Source: Nemophila menziesii
Lineage: Eukaryota > Streptophyta > Magnoliopsida > Boraginales > Hydrophyllaceae
DNA length: 64,000 nt
Assembly: GCA_029959085.1 (NCBI GenBank)
Contig: JARWIR010000018.1
Coordinates: 4,774,001-4,838,000, forward strand
Reading direction: 5' to 3'
A program made the position numbers and the translations under genes. How positions within the stretch are numbered: the first letter of the stretch is position 1; each line of letters starts with the position of its first letter. The notes below the pieces were generated by a model. It was given only the letters and a program-made list of their open reading frames with translations. It was not told the DNA's origin and did not search any database. Positions 1-10,760 of the stretch are shown here, in pieces.

Positions 1-1155
1 CCTAATTACTATGAGCTAAGTTTGATTCAAGACTTCAAAATTAGTGATTAAAACAAAATAATAGTCAACACAAAATACCTAGTCTAATTTAAATCATTAA
101 ATCCCAAATTCAGAAAACATAAATTAAACAGAATTATGTTCAACCCATATAGCAATTATCAAGTACTAATGAAATTAGTTCATAACAGAATGGAATACTA
201 AAATTAAAACAAAGGAATTCATGTTCAAATACAAAAGATAAATTGATTACCTAAAGGGTAAGATGACTGATGATGGAAGAACAGGACTCCTCCAGCACTA
301 GCTTCTCCTTTCCTTCTTGCTCTGACTTGAAAACTTTAAGCCTCTTGTGTAATTCTCTGAAGTAAGTGAAAAGAGGAGGCTAAGGGGTGTATTTATAGGT
401 TTTAGTAATTCTAGGTCGAATTTACTTGGAGTGGAAGACAAGTTAAGAACTCTTAAATTCGTAGCCCTAAAATCTAGGAAAGGTAAGATTCTGTTGCTGA
501 TTTGTTTTGATTATATCTCATTCAATACTTATCCGTTTGACGCGTCCCAATATTCAAAACCATTTGTCTCGGAAAGCTCTTTCCATTCGTGCAGACCACT
601 AGCCCAAATCCCTAGCCAATATTAAGTTATGGGCTCGTCTTTAAAACGTGGCTGGAATTTCAGATTCATAAGGCAACTTTATCTTTTCCTTCTTTGCATA
701 TATCCTTCCTTAATCTTCTTATTTCCATGTAAATCTTCTTTCCTATACTTCTTTGACTTGACTTGGTCTCTAATTAATTACCATATATCTTTTAAAGCTT
801 CATAATAAATAAATAATTAAACCGCATATGCTTTAAAAATAATAAATCAATAATTCAAGAAATAGAAATAGGAAAGTGCACTCTAAAAATAGAAAATCGA
901 GTAAAAGTACTTCCTAACACACTAAAAATACTCTAAGACTTTAATTCTCACTTCTCCTCCTTGTAGTGGTTTTTCATTAAATTGAAGAACCTACTAGCTT
1001 TGCATTAAAAACAATCAAATTTACGCACAAAAGCTCTAAAAACGCAAATAGTCAATTTCCAAGGGGAGAGAGTGTAAGTCTATCAAATAAGTCATTTATT
1101 CACCTAAAAGTATGTCTCCAAAGGGCTAATAATTAGTACAAATAGGGAGACATCA
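1..1155 (-). repeat. Partial LTR of the Region 1 gypsy element (3' LTR side)
   Basis: Read on the minus strand this begins at 1155 with TGATGTCTCCCT and continues past the window start. It aligns through its first several hundred bases with the solo LTR at 3008-4613: both start TGATGTCTCCC, have a second GGAGACAT-type repeat about 40 bases in, and share the blocks around GAGCTTTTGTGCG and GTTTTTAATG. The retroelement coding region lies at higher coordinates on the same strand, so this is the 3' LTR. A purine-rich tract abuts it at 1156. The far end and target duplication are outside the window. The LTR assignment is firm; the pairing with this particular gag-pol is inferred from position. Confidence 0.75.
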
Positions 1156-1191
1156 ATACCCCAAACTCAAACCTTTGTCGCCCCGACAAAG
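1156..1191 (-). promoter_or_regulatory. Candidate polypurine tract next to the 3' LTR, with adjacent hairpin
   Basis: On the minus strand the sequence TTTGAGTTTGGGGTAT lies directly before the LTR start, the position of the plus-strand primer in LTR retrotransposons. Just beyond it, 1173-1180 and 1184-1191 (CTTTGTCG / CGACAAAG) form a perfect 8-bp stem with a 3-base loop. Similar CCCCAAACTCA tracts occur at about 1160, 1987, 2530 and 5420, so the motif alone is not diagnostic; its position next to the LTR is what supports the call. Confidence 0.45.
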
Positions 1192-3007
1192 TAAAATAAA
1201 AACAAAGGATCTTTTAGGTGAACGCAGAAGGTAGAATCTAGTAAATATTCCCAAAGCACAACTTAAAACAAATCTCATATAGTCTAATCTAGGAATTAAT
1301 ATACACATACACTTATCATGAAAAATAAAACACAAAATAATATCAATCCAAAATTAAATTCACAATGCTGGAAGGTTGCGCTTATTACTTATCTCAAGAT
1401 GGTGGCTATAGGGTGTTCCTTTATATTTACTTTCTTTGAACGCTCCACTTAGCATATTCCCTATTAACACACTGTGTATATAGGAATCACAAGGTCTTTA
1501 CGGTTTTAGCATAGGTTGAAGGACGGTATGGTATGTATATTTGGTAAATTTGAAGTGAGCTTTTGGCTCTCTCCTCACTTACCATAAACAAACTTTCAAA
1601 GAGCTTGAGTTTACACTCGAATAACGTTCTCACTCAACCCATTTGACGCACTTAATTAGCGTCCCCAATTTAACCCAATAAGAACTAAGGATGATTCACA
1701 TAAAAATTTCCACTTTGCTGGTCCGAATATATATTCTTTTCAAATCATTCATTTTTTTTCTTTTGTATAGCTATGACTCTCTTTTTGATGTTGAGATATC
1801 ATGCTATTTTCTCATAAATTATGCCTATTCATAAATTTAGCTCGTAGCTTCTTTTTCATTCACTATTACCCCGGCAAAGGGTTACAATATAATAAAGCTG
1901 TGCATCATCATCAAAATATAGCACAAAGCACAATTGATAAGCTCAAAATTCCCAACCCAATATAAATTCCCATAAAGTGGACCCACCACCCAAACTCAAG
2001 CTCAAGACAGGAAGTCTCAGGATCTTGATTCAAGTGCGGGTCATATGGTCATGCCTAACAATCTAGAGGGATATTGGCTTATAACGTGGCGACAAAAGAA
2101 AGGCTTAAAGGCTAAAAATATGGATAAGAAGGATATAATTAATTCAGGGATAGAAGGCCAAAATGGATTCAAAGGGCTAACAAAGAACTGCCTCAATCAT
2201 TTTCCTATCTACACAACTTACATCTAGTTCATACCTAAGTGGGTTCTCTACTCATTTAAATCTCATGTTCTACAAACCTCCCATTATCCTTAAGTACAAG
2301 TTTACTTCTTTTGCATTGTTCATTAATTATTCATATCAATTATCTTATATTTGCATGCAATCTAAGTGCGTTTTATACTAAATTCTAAAGTCAACTATTT
2401 TCTATCATAAATTGATGAAAAGCATGCTTGATGGGGGCATTTAAAATCTCTACAGTCAACGCAACCCTAAGTTAATTTTAATGAAAGCATGTGAAACACA
2501 AAAAATTTGGATGAGACAACGAATCCCACCCCAAACTCAAAAGTGAGTCGTGTTCCCACGACTCGAAAAAGACCAATAAAGCAATAAAATTAAACTAAAC
2601 TACCCAAATAGTGCCTACCATCAATTAAGAAGAAAAATTAGAATGGGGTACCTGGCCATAAAGATCCATCATGTCCTTCTCCGAAGAAGAGGAGTAATTA
2701 TCAATATCCATGTTCGTAGTTACCTCTTCCAATGTTCACTCAATCTGTGTAATTTCCATCCAAAGTGCTCTGTTGTCTTCTCTTAAAAGCTCGACTTCAT
2801 GTTGCAATTTGATAGCCCATGGAGGAATACAAGAATTAGTTTGAGAGGAAGAAGAACCTTGATCTTGAATTTGTGTCTTTTCTTTAGGCTTTGATGATGT
2901 CCTCATCCTTGCTGTTAATTTCTTGTGTAGTGGTTGTCCAGGTGCCTCTTCTTTTTGTTTTTCTTCAATAGGCTCATCAATATTGATGGCCTTTTCAATT
3001 GTAGAAC
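1192..3007 (-). other. 3' noncoding region of the gypsy element, outer part
   Basis: No convincing gene is present; the open frame at 2045-2227 has no recognisable motif. The stretch is collinear with the segments at about 26.4-28.2, 36.05-37.87, 45.8-47.6 and 55.7-57.4 kb. Shared blocks include AATCTCATATAGT, CAATGC...AAGGTTGCG versus CAATGCAAGAAGGAGCG, and AAGGTCTTTACGGTTTTAGCATAGG versus AAGGTCTTTTCAGTTATAGCGTAGG. A second hairpin, GAGTCGTG / CACGACTC with a 4-base loop, lies at 2545-2564, just after another CCCCAAACTCA tract. This is the long noncoding tail between integrase and the 3' LTR, interrupted at 3008 by a solo LTR. Confidence 0.6.
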
Positions 3008-4613
3008 TGGTGGTCCCTAGTGTGTTCTAAAAATAAATGTATAAGGAAAAGAGAACCACAACTGCAAGTGTACAGTTGTCCCAAGTAATATATGTGATAA
3101 TAGATTCATTCGCAGGGACAGATTGATTTGACTCTAATGCTTATCAAATAGTGGATAATTGCAAGTAAAAGCAAGTAAATGATTTTATAGTTGTTTGTTT
3201 GGTTTTCTATTACTAATGCAAATAATTAAAATACTAAAATTAAATGAAAATAATGGAAAGATTAAGCTAGATGCAAGAAAATAAAATTAGCTAGACGTAA
3301 TAAAGAGAGGTAGTACTTGAGTAACGCTAGGATTTCACCTAAATCTATTCATTCCATGTATTGTTTAAGGGACGAATTCGGTAATTAATATTGGTCGGGA
3401 TTCAATTATCTCCTTACCCCCGTCAGGGTGGACTAAGGAGCTCTTCTTAGGTGCTACAAACTCCGTCAGGGTGAATATAGTCCACCTTCGAATGATTAAT
3501 TCCTAACTACCCAATTGACCATAGGATTAATTAAGCCTGTCAAGGTCAATAATTCCTATCCTACATTCATTAATTATTTATGTACCTAAACCCCCCGTCA
3601 AGGTGATTCATATGCCACTTTATGAAATAGCTTAGATACTAATTCCTATTATCAATTGATCAGGTCAATAATAGTTGTTAAAATACAAATTAATGAAAAA
3701 TACTAATTACACCATTCGAATTAAATATTAAAATCTCAAAAGCAAAAACATAGAATAGAATAAATTGGGGATTAACCCATTAATGTGTTCTCAAGCATTT
3801 AATGAAATTAGCTCATACTAATGCGAAAAACTAAATAAATAAATTGAAAGGAATTCATAATTGTTTTACAGAAATAGAAATAAGAAACCTAATTAGGAAG
3901 TTGATTCGGCTGCGAAGTGGAGATATAGACAGTCCCCAGCTCTTGGCTTCTTTTTTTCCTTGCTTCTGCTTCTTCTCCAGACACTCTCTTCTAAGGATGA
4001 TTTGAATTGAAGAATAAAATGAGAGGTGCTGAATAATGAGTTTTAAAGGCCTATTTATAATGATAAAATCGGATTAGGGCTTTTATTTAAGAATTAAGTA
4101 AAAATTAGAAACGCCCAAGTCCACTACGTAAGCCCAAATCCCGTAACTGCTGCACCACCTCCACTAAACCAGCTCTAACTGGCTCATTTCTACTCGGATT
4201 GACCCAATTCCAGTTGCTAAATTTCCGTAACTCAATGGGCAACATTTTCTCTTCACAAGTCAGAGGCTAAATCCAATCTTAGATGGCTCGAAATCAGCAA
4301 TCTGTATCAACTTTCCAGATTTGTAGCTTGAAATTCTCAATTCTTTCGGGATATTTCTTCTTGCTTTGACTTCATTACACGTTCTTTGACTTTATTCTTG
4401 GCTTCCTCTTCTAGCTAGTATTCAAAACCTATAGCTTTTCACTAAAAACAACCCATATTTCACGCAAAAGCTTAATAAATAAAAAATACTAAAATCTAAA
4501 GAGGAAAATTGAATTATTGCATATTAGCACAAAAAGTCTATCTAAATAATCAAATAAACACCAAAAATGATGTCTCCCAAGGGCATAAAATTAGAACATT
4601 TAGGGAGACATCA
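3008..4613 (-). mobile_element. Solo LTR (1606 bp) with 5-bp target duplication AGAAC
   Basis: The element is bounded on the plus strand by TGGTGGTCCC at 3008 and GGGAGACATCA ending at 4613, so it has TG...CA ends. Identical AGAAC copies flank it at 3003-3007 and 4614-4618, the 5-bp duplication typical of gypsy integration. On the minus strand it starts TGATGTCTCCC like the LTR at 1-1155. No internal domain is present, so an LTR-LTR recombination has removed it. It is nested in the 3' noncoding region of a related element. Inside, at 3421-3430, 3464-3473 and 3596-3605, is a repeated CGTCA(G/A)GGTG motif, with a looser copy near 3538. Confidence 0.85.
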
Positions 4614-4618
4614 AGAAC

Positions 4619-5599
4619 CAGGCAAATTTTTGTTCTTCCCTAGGATACAACACTTCCTCTTATAATCCATAGCATATGTTTAGTTTGTCATGGTTGAATT
4701 GACTCCAAACTCATGTTATACCAAGGATAGAATAAAGTTAAGAGAACTTGGTGTAGCTTGAGTTTCTTGCTTGGATTAGATGAAAGAAGAAGGTTTCTTG
4801 ATGAATCTTGGAAGAATTCTTGAAAGCTTGATGATCTTGATGATGTTTAATGGTGTATTGTGATGAATTTGATGAAGAGGATGTGTTTATGGAGGATGGA
4901 GGAGAGAATTATTGATGTTATTGTGTTTGTTGTAGAGGTTTAATCAAGCTTCAAGGTTTATTTATAAGGTCGGGAGCTGGAAAATTCATATGGGAGAGGC
5001 TAGATTTTACACTTGATAAGGTAAGAAGTGTATAGGGCAACAAACTTTTCCAAACCGACATGCGTGCCGGCATACCGGAGATAATGGCCGGCATACCGGT
5101 GCTGGACGTGTGTCTTGTCATAACATTCTGCCTTGAGCCCGAGTCGCTACCCGAGGCCACGTGTTCTCTGTTCGCCGGCATGCCGGTGCTACTTTTTGTC
5201 CAGGGGCGAACTCCGTCGAAATACCCGAGCCGAGCTACCCGAGGGCACGGGTTTTCCGTCTGGCCGGCATACCGGAATTCTCGGCGGCATGCCGGTTAGA
5301 CACGTCAAATTTTCTCTACCTCTCGGCAAACAACCCGAGCCATGATCCCGTGGGCACGTGTTTCTGCTCCACCGGCTAGCCGGTCAGAGCAGCAGATTAT
5401 TCTTTTCCGTTCCTTAGCACCCCAAACTCAATAATTTCACCATCAACACACTACCTTTCTCATTTATTTTAAATTTAGACACTAAAACTCGACACTAACT
5501 TAGAATTATACAATAGGAATTGAAAAACATAAAGCAATAAACTAATATACAATGAACTGGCTTTTGTTTCACGTTGTTAAACTCGACGACCTCCTGCAA
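4619..5599 (-). other. 3' noncoding region of the gypsy element, inner part, with GC-rich palindrome cluster
   Basis: This lies between the integrase stop and the nested solo LTR. The 4700-4960 part aligns with about 31.8-32.1 kb and its counterparts in the other array units (ATGAAAGAAGAAG, GATGATGTTTAATGG, GTGTTTATGGA blocks). From 5061 to 5384 the composition changes sharply to GC-rich, with at least six palindromic cores: 5066-5078, 5087-5099, 5174-5186, 5263-5275, 5283-5295 (GCCGGCATACCGG type) and the perfect palindrome ACCGGCTAGCCGGT at 5371-5384. CCCGAG repeats are interspersed. Overlapping open frames here reflect low stop-codon density, not genes. Confidence 0.55.
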
Positions 5600-6892
5600 C
5601 TATTCAGCTTCAAGGAGGTACATGACCTCCCCAGGATGTGGATCCACCATGCGATTAGTATCCTCGCCTCCATGATAGATTTTCAGACGATGACCATTCA
5701 CCATAAAGGTGCGGTGTTCATTTGGATGCTCAATCTCTATAGCTCTATGAGGCGTAACTTTGGTCACAATGTAAGGACCAGACCACTTCGATCTCAACTT
5801 TCCCGGATCATTGCTGAACTTGGAGTTGTATTTTAGGACCCTCTGTCCAACTTCAAATGTCTTTGCACGGATACGATTATCATGCCACCTCTTCGTGTTT
5901 TCTTTGTAAAGTTTCGCGTTTTCATAGGCATGTAATCGAAACTCATCAAGTTCATTCAGCTTCATCATACGATTCTCACCGGCCAAAGGACCCATGAAAT
6001 CAATACCCCATACATCGAATATTTCAACTTCAAGAACATTATTACGTGTCATCTCATCCCACTTGAATATATTTCTAGTAAACTGGCATCTATGACACAT
6101 CTGAACGTACTCATGACAATCCTTATGTAAAGTAGGCCAATAAAAACCGGATTGTAGTACCTTAGCAGCTGTGCGGTCACCCTTGAAGTGTCCTCCATAT
6201 GGCGAATCATGACAACTCGCAATCACTGCCCAAACATCTCTCTCAGGTATGCATCTTCTCACCATTTGAACACTACACACTTTGTAGAGGAAATGATCCT
6301 CCCAAAAGAAATATTTAGCACGATGGATCAATCTTTTCTTGTTTTGTGATGTAGCTCCTTGAGGAAAGTTACCACTCACAATAAGATTCGCAATGTCAGC
6401 ATACCAACGAGTACCATCATGTATAGCAAATAAACTCTCATCAGGGAACTCCTCTCGAACCAACTCAGGATCACTATCAAGCTCTGAACCTTCAAGACGG
6501 GACAAATGATCTGAAACCTGATTATCACAACCCTTTCGATCTCGGATTTCTAAGTCAAACTCTTGTAACAATAACACCCATCTGATTAAACGCGGCTTAG
6601 CATCTTTCTTTTCCATAAGGTATTTAATCGCAGAATGATCAGTAAATACAACAACTTTTGCCCCAAGAAGATATGAACGAAATTTGTCGAATGCATACAC
6701 TACAGCTAGTAACTCCTTCTCAGTTACGGCATAATTTACTTGATCACTTGTAAAGACCTTACTATCATAGTAGATGGAATGAAATACCTTATCTTTTCTT
6801 TGTCCCAGAACAACACCCATAGCAAGATCACTAGCATCACACATAACTTCAAACCGAACCTTCCAATCAGGAGGTAATACAATAGGTGCCAA
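5600..6892 (-). pseudogene. Gypsy RNase H and integrase, integrase core deleted in frame
   Basis: The 430-residue frame starts at the end of reverse transcriptase and reads through RNase H: CDASD near residue 20, [18 protein letters not shown] and a final [13 protein letters not shown]. The integrase zinc-binding domain follows ([12 protein letters not shown], then [11 protein letters not shown]). The frame reaches the first catalytic aspartate in [10 protein letters not shown] and then jumps to [16 protein letters not shown], which belongs after the catalytic core in relatives. The second Asp and the Glu of the D,D(35)E triad are therefore gone, while the frame stays open to a normal C-terminal end ([27 protein letters not shown]). 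In life this enzyme inserts cDNA into chromosomes; this copy could not. The frame is shifted relative to the upstream reverse transcriptase. Confidence 0.9.
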
Positions 6893-7683
6893 AATAAGCT
6901 TCTCCTATTCTTTTGAAAGGCCATTATGCAAGCTTCGTCAAAAAGGAATTTCGCGTCCTTTTCAAGTAAGTTACACAATGGCTTAGAGATCTTGGAGAAG
7001 TCCTTGATGAAACGTCGGTAAAAACCAGCATGACCTAAAAAACTTCTTACCCCTTTAACAGAAATCGGAGGGGGAAGAGTTTTAATTACCTCAATCTTAG
7101 CGCGATCAACTTCCAAACCCGAACTCAAAACCTTGTGTCCCAACACTATACCTTCACAAACCATAAAGTGACATTTTTCCCAGTTCAAAACCAAATCAGT
7201 TTCCTTGCATCTAAACAACACCTTCTCCAAGTTCCGTAAACACTCATCAAAGTTATCACCAAACACAGAGAAATCATCCATAAATACCTCAAGGAAATCA
7301 TCGATCATGTCGCAGAAAATTTTCATCATACATCTTTGAAAAGTAGCAGGTGCATTACATAATCCGAATGGAATCCTTCGAAAGGAAAACGTACCAAAAG
7401 GACATGTAAAAATGGTCTTGTGTAGGTCTTTTGGATCTACATAAATCTGATTGTATCCTGAATACCCATCCAAAAAGCAATAATATTCTCTCCCAGCTAA
7501 CTTGTCTAACATTTGATCAATAAACGGAAGAGGGAAGTGATATTTTCTGGTGGCCTTGTTCAACTTACGATAACATATACACACTCTCCAACCAACAACG
7601 GTCCTTGAGGGTATGGCTTCATTCTGTTCATTCAAGATGGTAGTACTACCACCCTTCTTTGGTACGCATTGAACTGGACTCAC
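6736..7683 (-). pseudogene. Gypsy reverse transcriptase domain, broken
   Basis: The frame opens just after a premature TAG at 7684-7686 and reads SPVQCVPKKGG, then the RT fingers and palm. YCFLDGYSGYNQI carries the first palm aspartate, FGLCNAPATFQRCM follows, and the catalytic box is FMDDFSVFG, so the YMDD-type motif is intact. The connection region ends in GVRSFLGHAGFYRRFIKDFS. CICYRKLN replaces the usual CIDYRKLN, a substitution of a conserved aspartate. Near 6905-6925 the frame fails: a TAG and a frameshift separate this part from RNase H, and the last 60 or so residues here are out-of-frame translation over the downstream domain. It once copied RNA to cDNA and is now non-functional. Confidence 0.9.
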
Positions 7684-8425
7684 CTATTCGTTGCTAGCAA
7701 TAGGATAGATGATTCCTACGTCTAGCAACTTGATAACCTCTTTCTTCACCACTTCCTTCATAGCTGGCATCAATCTTCTTTGTCCTTCAATTGAGCGCGC
7801 ACTTTCGTCGTCCAGAATGATTTTGTGTTGGCAATAGGAAGGACTAATACCTTTGATGTCAGCAATAGTCCAACCAATCGCCTCTTTGTTAGCTCGTAGT
7901 ATGTGCAAAAGTTTTTTTTTCTTGAAGACCTGTTAAAGTAGCTATAACAATAACAGGGAGAGTTTTGTTAGTACCGAAATACGCATACCTCAAGTGTGTC
8001 GGGAGCGGCTTTTCTTCGAACTTCGGGGGAGCTTCGATGGATGGCTTATTTTTAAGAACTATCTCTCCCGGTTCTCGGACAGGTTCATAAGGGAGACGCT
8101 TCTGCTTCAGATATCCAGAGTTAAGAGCTGCCACTGTTTCGGCTAACTCTTCTATTGGCTTTGGTAAGTCAAGTGTTAGGGCATCTTGCAAGATATCACC
8201 GAAGTTCATGTACTCCCATACTTCTCGTGTGGCTAAATCAATTACATCCAATTGGAAACAGTCTTCTCGCAAATCTGTAAACTTCATAGCCCTAAACACG
8301 TTGAACTTTACCTCCTCGTCTTGGATTCGCATTGTTAATTCTCCATTTTCTACATCAATAACAGTACGCCCCGTGGCTAGGAATGGTCGTCCCAAGATGA
8401 TGGGGACATTCCTATCCGCGTCGTA
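7684..8425 (-). pseudogene. Gypsy protease to reverse transcriptase linker, with frameshift
   Basis: This continues the polyprotein after the TAA at 8426-8428: YDADRNVPIILGRPFLATGR, the second half of the retropepsin-like protease, then a linker with PPKFEEKPLPTHLRYAYFG, typical of plant gypsy pol just before reverse transcriptase. The frame breaks in a homopolymer of nine to ten T at about 7911-7920 and resumes one frame over with NKEAIGWTIADIKGISPSYC and a SARSIEGQRRL stretch, ending at the in-frame TAG at 7684-7686. The homopolymer shift could be a sequencing error; the nonsense codons are harder to explain that way. Confidence 0.85.
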
Positions 8426-9013
8426 TTAAAGAATAACAAAGTCAACGGGAAAAATTAAAGTACCTGCCTTGACGAGGACATCTTCTATGCGTCCCTCTGG
8501 ATGTGCGAGGGACTTGTCATCCATTTGTAAGACCATGGATGTCGGTCTTGCTTCTCCTATCTTCAACATCTCGAAAAAATTTTTGGGCATGAGATTGATA
8601 CTCACTCCCAAATCACACAAAGCTTTACCTTGCCACTCATCGCCAATGGAAATAGGAATCGTAAAACTCCCAGGATCAAGTAGTTTTGGTGGCAATTTGC
8701 TTTGGCATATGGCACTACATTCTTCAGGCAAACTTATCATCTCATTCTCAAGGTGTGGTCTTTTGTTGGCAATGGATCTCTTCAGGAATTTGACACATTT
8801 TGGCACATCTCTAATGGCATCTAAGAATGGAATGTTAATATTAAGACCACGTACCACATTCAAGAACTTATGATAGTCAGCCATGTCGCCTTTCTTCTGA
8901 ACTCTCGAGGGAACAGGTGGAGGAGGACGGGTTACTGTAGTATCTGGCTTCTTTGGCTTTTCCGGAATCTTCTCCACTTCCACTACTTCAGGTTCATCTT
9001 CTTTCTCCGCCAC
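8426..9013 (-). pseudogene. Gypsy gag-protease junction and aspartic protease, front half
   Basis: Following a TAG at 9014-9016 the frame reads an acidic and proline-rich linker (VEKIPEKPKKPD, RPPPPVPSR), then PFLDAIRDVPKCVKFLK and SFTIPISIGDEWQGKALCDLGVSINLMP. The CDLGVSINLMP segment is the protease active-site region in this plant gypsy group. It runs to FPVDFVIL and hits TAA at 8426-8428, after which the same frame continues uninterrupted into GRPFLATGR. Two single nonsense codons therefore bracket an otherwise good frame. Confidence 0.85.
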
Positions 9014-9785
9014 CTATTTTATTAGTTTTTCTTTCACAGTTGTTTCTTTTTCTTTCATCACGCGAAAATGATGTGGTGGGAGATTCTTACCACTTCTAAG
9101 TGTCACTGCATTACAATCTTCTTTTTGCTTGGGTTCTTCAGTGTCACTTGGTAATTGTCCCTGTGGACGCTGATTTAATTGCTTTTCCATCTGAGCCATC
9201 TGAGTTTCCATCAATTTAAGTGGTGCGGTCGTAGTTTGTTGAATGTTGATTAGTGTCGCCAAGGTTTGCTGAAAATCTAATGCACCTTCTTGAGGTTGAG
9301 CAGGTAGAGCTTTTTGGTTCATGGTGTCGGTATAAGCATCTTGATGAGGTTGTCTCTGAGCTTGATTTCCGTAAGCTTGTCCACCTTGGTAGTTGTTATG
9401 TGGTCTTGGTTGAAAGTTGTTACCTTGGGGACGCGGTTGATATGCATAAGTCGGATTAGCAGCCCCATTTGGATTTGAATATTGGAAACGCTGATGGTTT
9501 CTATTCGGTTGATAGCTTTGACCACTTAAATTATAATTTCCTCGGTTAGAAACAAACATTACAGCTTGTGGATTGTTTGGACAATTCTCCCAATCATGAT
9601 CTTGTGTACCGTAGTTAGAACACCCATAAACTTCTTCTGTAAAATTAACTTACATTATCTTCGTTTGGTTGATCCACAGGAATTACTACTTCTTCCCCGT
9701 GTTTCGTCCAAACCTCATACGATGACCAAATATCCCACTAAGTTAGATGCGCTTGAACATCGGCTAGTGTAAACTTTTGATTATT
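9014..9785 (-). pseudogene. Gypsy gag, 3' part with altered zinc knuckle
   Basis: The longest open part (9014-9559) is rich in Asn, Gln and Pro (NRGNYNLSGQSYQPNRNH, QPRPQGNNFQPRP) and ends LRSGKNLPP...KEKLIK before a TAG. Upstream, still in frame to about 9650, is a zinc knuckle reading CSNYGTQDHDWENC: the second cysteine of the CX2CX4HX4C pattern is Tyr (TAC), so metal binding should be lost. Another frame at about 9660-9780 reads VWTKHGEEVVIPVDQPNEDN and contains a stop, showing at least one frameshift. Nothing gag-like is visible above about 9785, so the N-terminal part, 5' leader and 5' LTR are missing from the window. Confidence 0.75.
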
Positions 9786-10010
9786 ATAACAATGATTATA
9801 CGGACAATATATTTTACGGGCATAATCCAATTTTTTGCTCGCAAACTCAAGAAACTGTATTATACCCTTGATATATTGCCTCGTACCTTATTCTTTGATT
9901 TAACCCAACTCTTGTCCATTATCAAAAGTAAATTAAAATACTAATTATTGTTTCAAATTGTTTAATTTAAATACTAAGAAGATCATACGATTATAAAGAA
10001 TTACTTCAAT
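9786..10010. other. AT-rich stretch, nothing recognised
   Basis: This is the boundary between the truncated gag and the minisatellite. I see no terminal inverted repeat, target duplication or coding motif. Confidence 0.4.
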
Positions 10011-10760
10011 CCCCCTATTTTATGAAAAAGTCACTAAGGCACCTAAAGTTTATTAAAATGTCACTTTTACCCCTAAATTATTAAATTCCAACTAGGCCAC
10101 CAAAGTTTATTAAATTTTCAATTTTACCCCTACTTTATATGAAAAAGACTCTAAGACACCTAAAGTTTAATAAAATTTCACTTTTACCCTACACTATATA
10201 AAAATGCCTCCAAGGCCTATATAGTTTTAAAAAAATATACTAAGGAAACTAAATTTTATCAAAATTTCACTTACACCACTAAAGTTTATTAAATGTCACT
10301 AAGACACCTAAAGTTTATTAAAATTCCACTATTACCCCTATATTTTATGAAAATATCAGTAAAGCACCTAAAGTTTAATAAAATTTCACTTTTACACCTA
10401 TACTATATAAAAATACCTCTAAGGCATCTATATTGTTTAAAAATTATACTAAGGCAACTAAAGTTTATTAAAATGTCACTTATACCACTAAAGTTTAAAT
10501 AATACAATAAGGCATTTAAAGTTTTTTTAAATTTCACTTTAACCCCTAAATTTTCTGAAAAATATAGTAAGGCACCTAAATTTAATTTTTTTAACTTTTA
10601 CCCCTAGATTTTTTAAAAATTATAAAAAGGCCGATAATTTTTTTTTAAATTAAAAACATGCCACTAAAGTTTATTAAATTGTCATTATAGTCTCTATAAT
10701 CATAATCAATCATAAAGATGCCCCTAAAAACATCTAAATTGTTTACAAAGACACATACAT
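10011..10760. repeat. Degenerate minisatellite with CACCTAAAGTTTATT core
   Basis: About ten diverged copies of a roughly 60-70 bp unit with the blocks CTAAGGCACCTAAAGTTTAT, AAAATTTCACTTTTACCCCTA and a variable TATGAAAA spacer. Copies decay to the right (CACCTAAATTTAATTT, GCCACTAAAGTTTATT). It lies to the left of a CACTA-like end and may be internal to that element. The open frame at 10293-10502 is a product of the repeat. Confidence 0.75.

Noticed and set aside
5060..5379. Three overlapping plus-strand open frames and one minus-strand frame
   Set aside because: They arise from the GC-rich palindrome cluster, which is poor in stop codons; none has a domain, and the region is retroelement noncoding DNA.
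5552..5836. 94-residue plus-strand frame
   Set aside because: Antisense to the integrase C-terminal region; the minus-strand reading has recognisable domains.
8208..8873. Plus-strand frames opposite the protease region
   Set aside because: Shadows of the minus-strand gag-protease sequence.
1..9785. Intact, active gypsy element
   Set aside because: Nonsense codons, two frameshifts, loss of the integrase core and a missing gag N-terminus.
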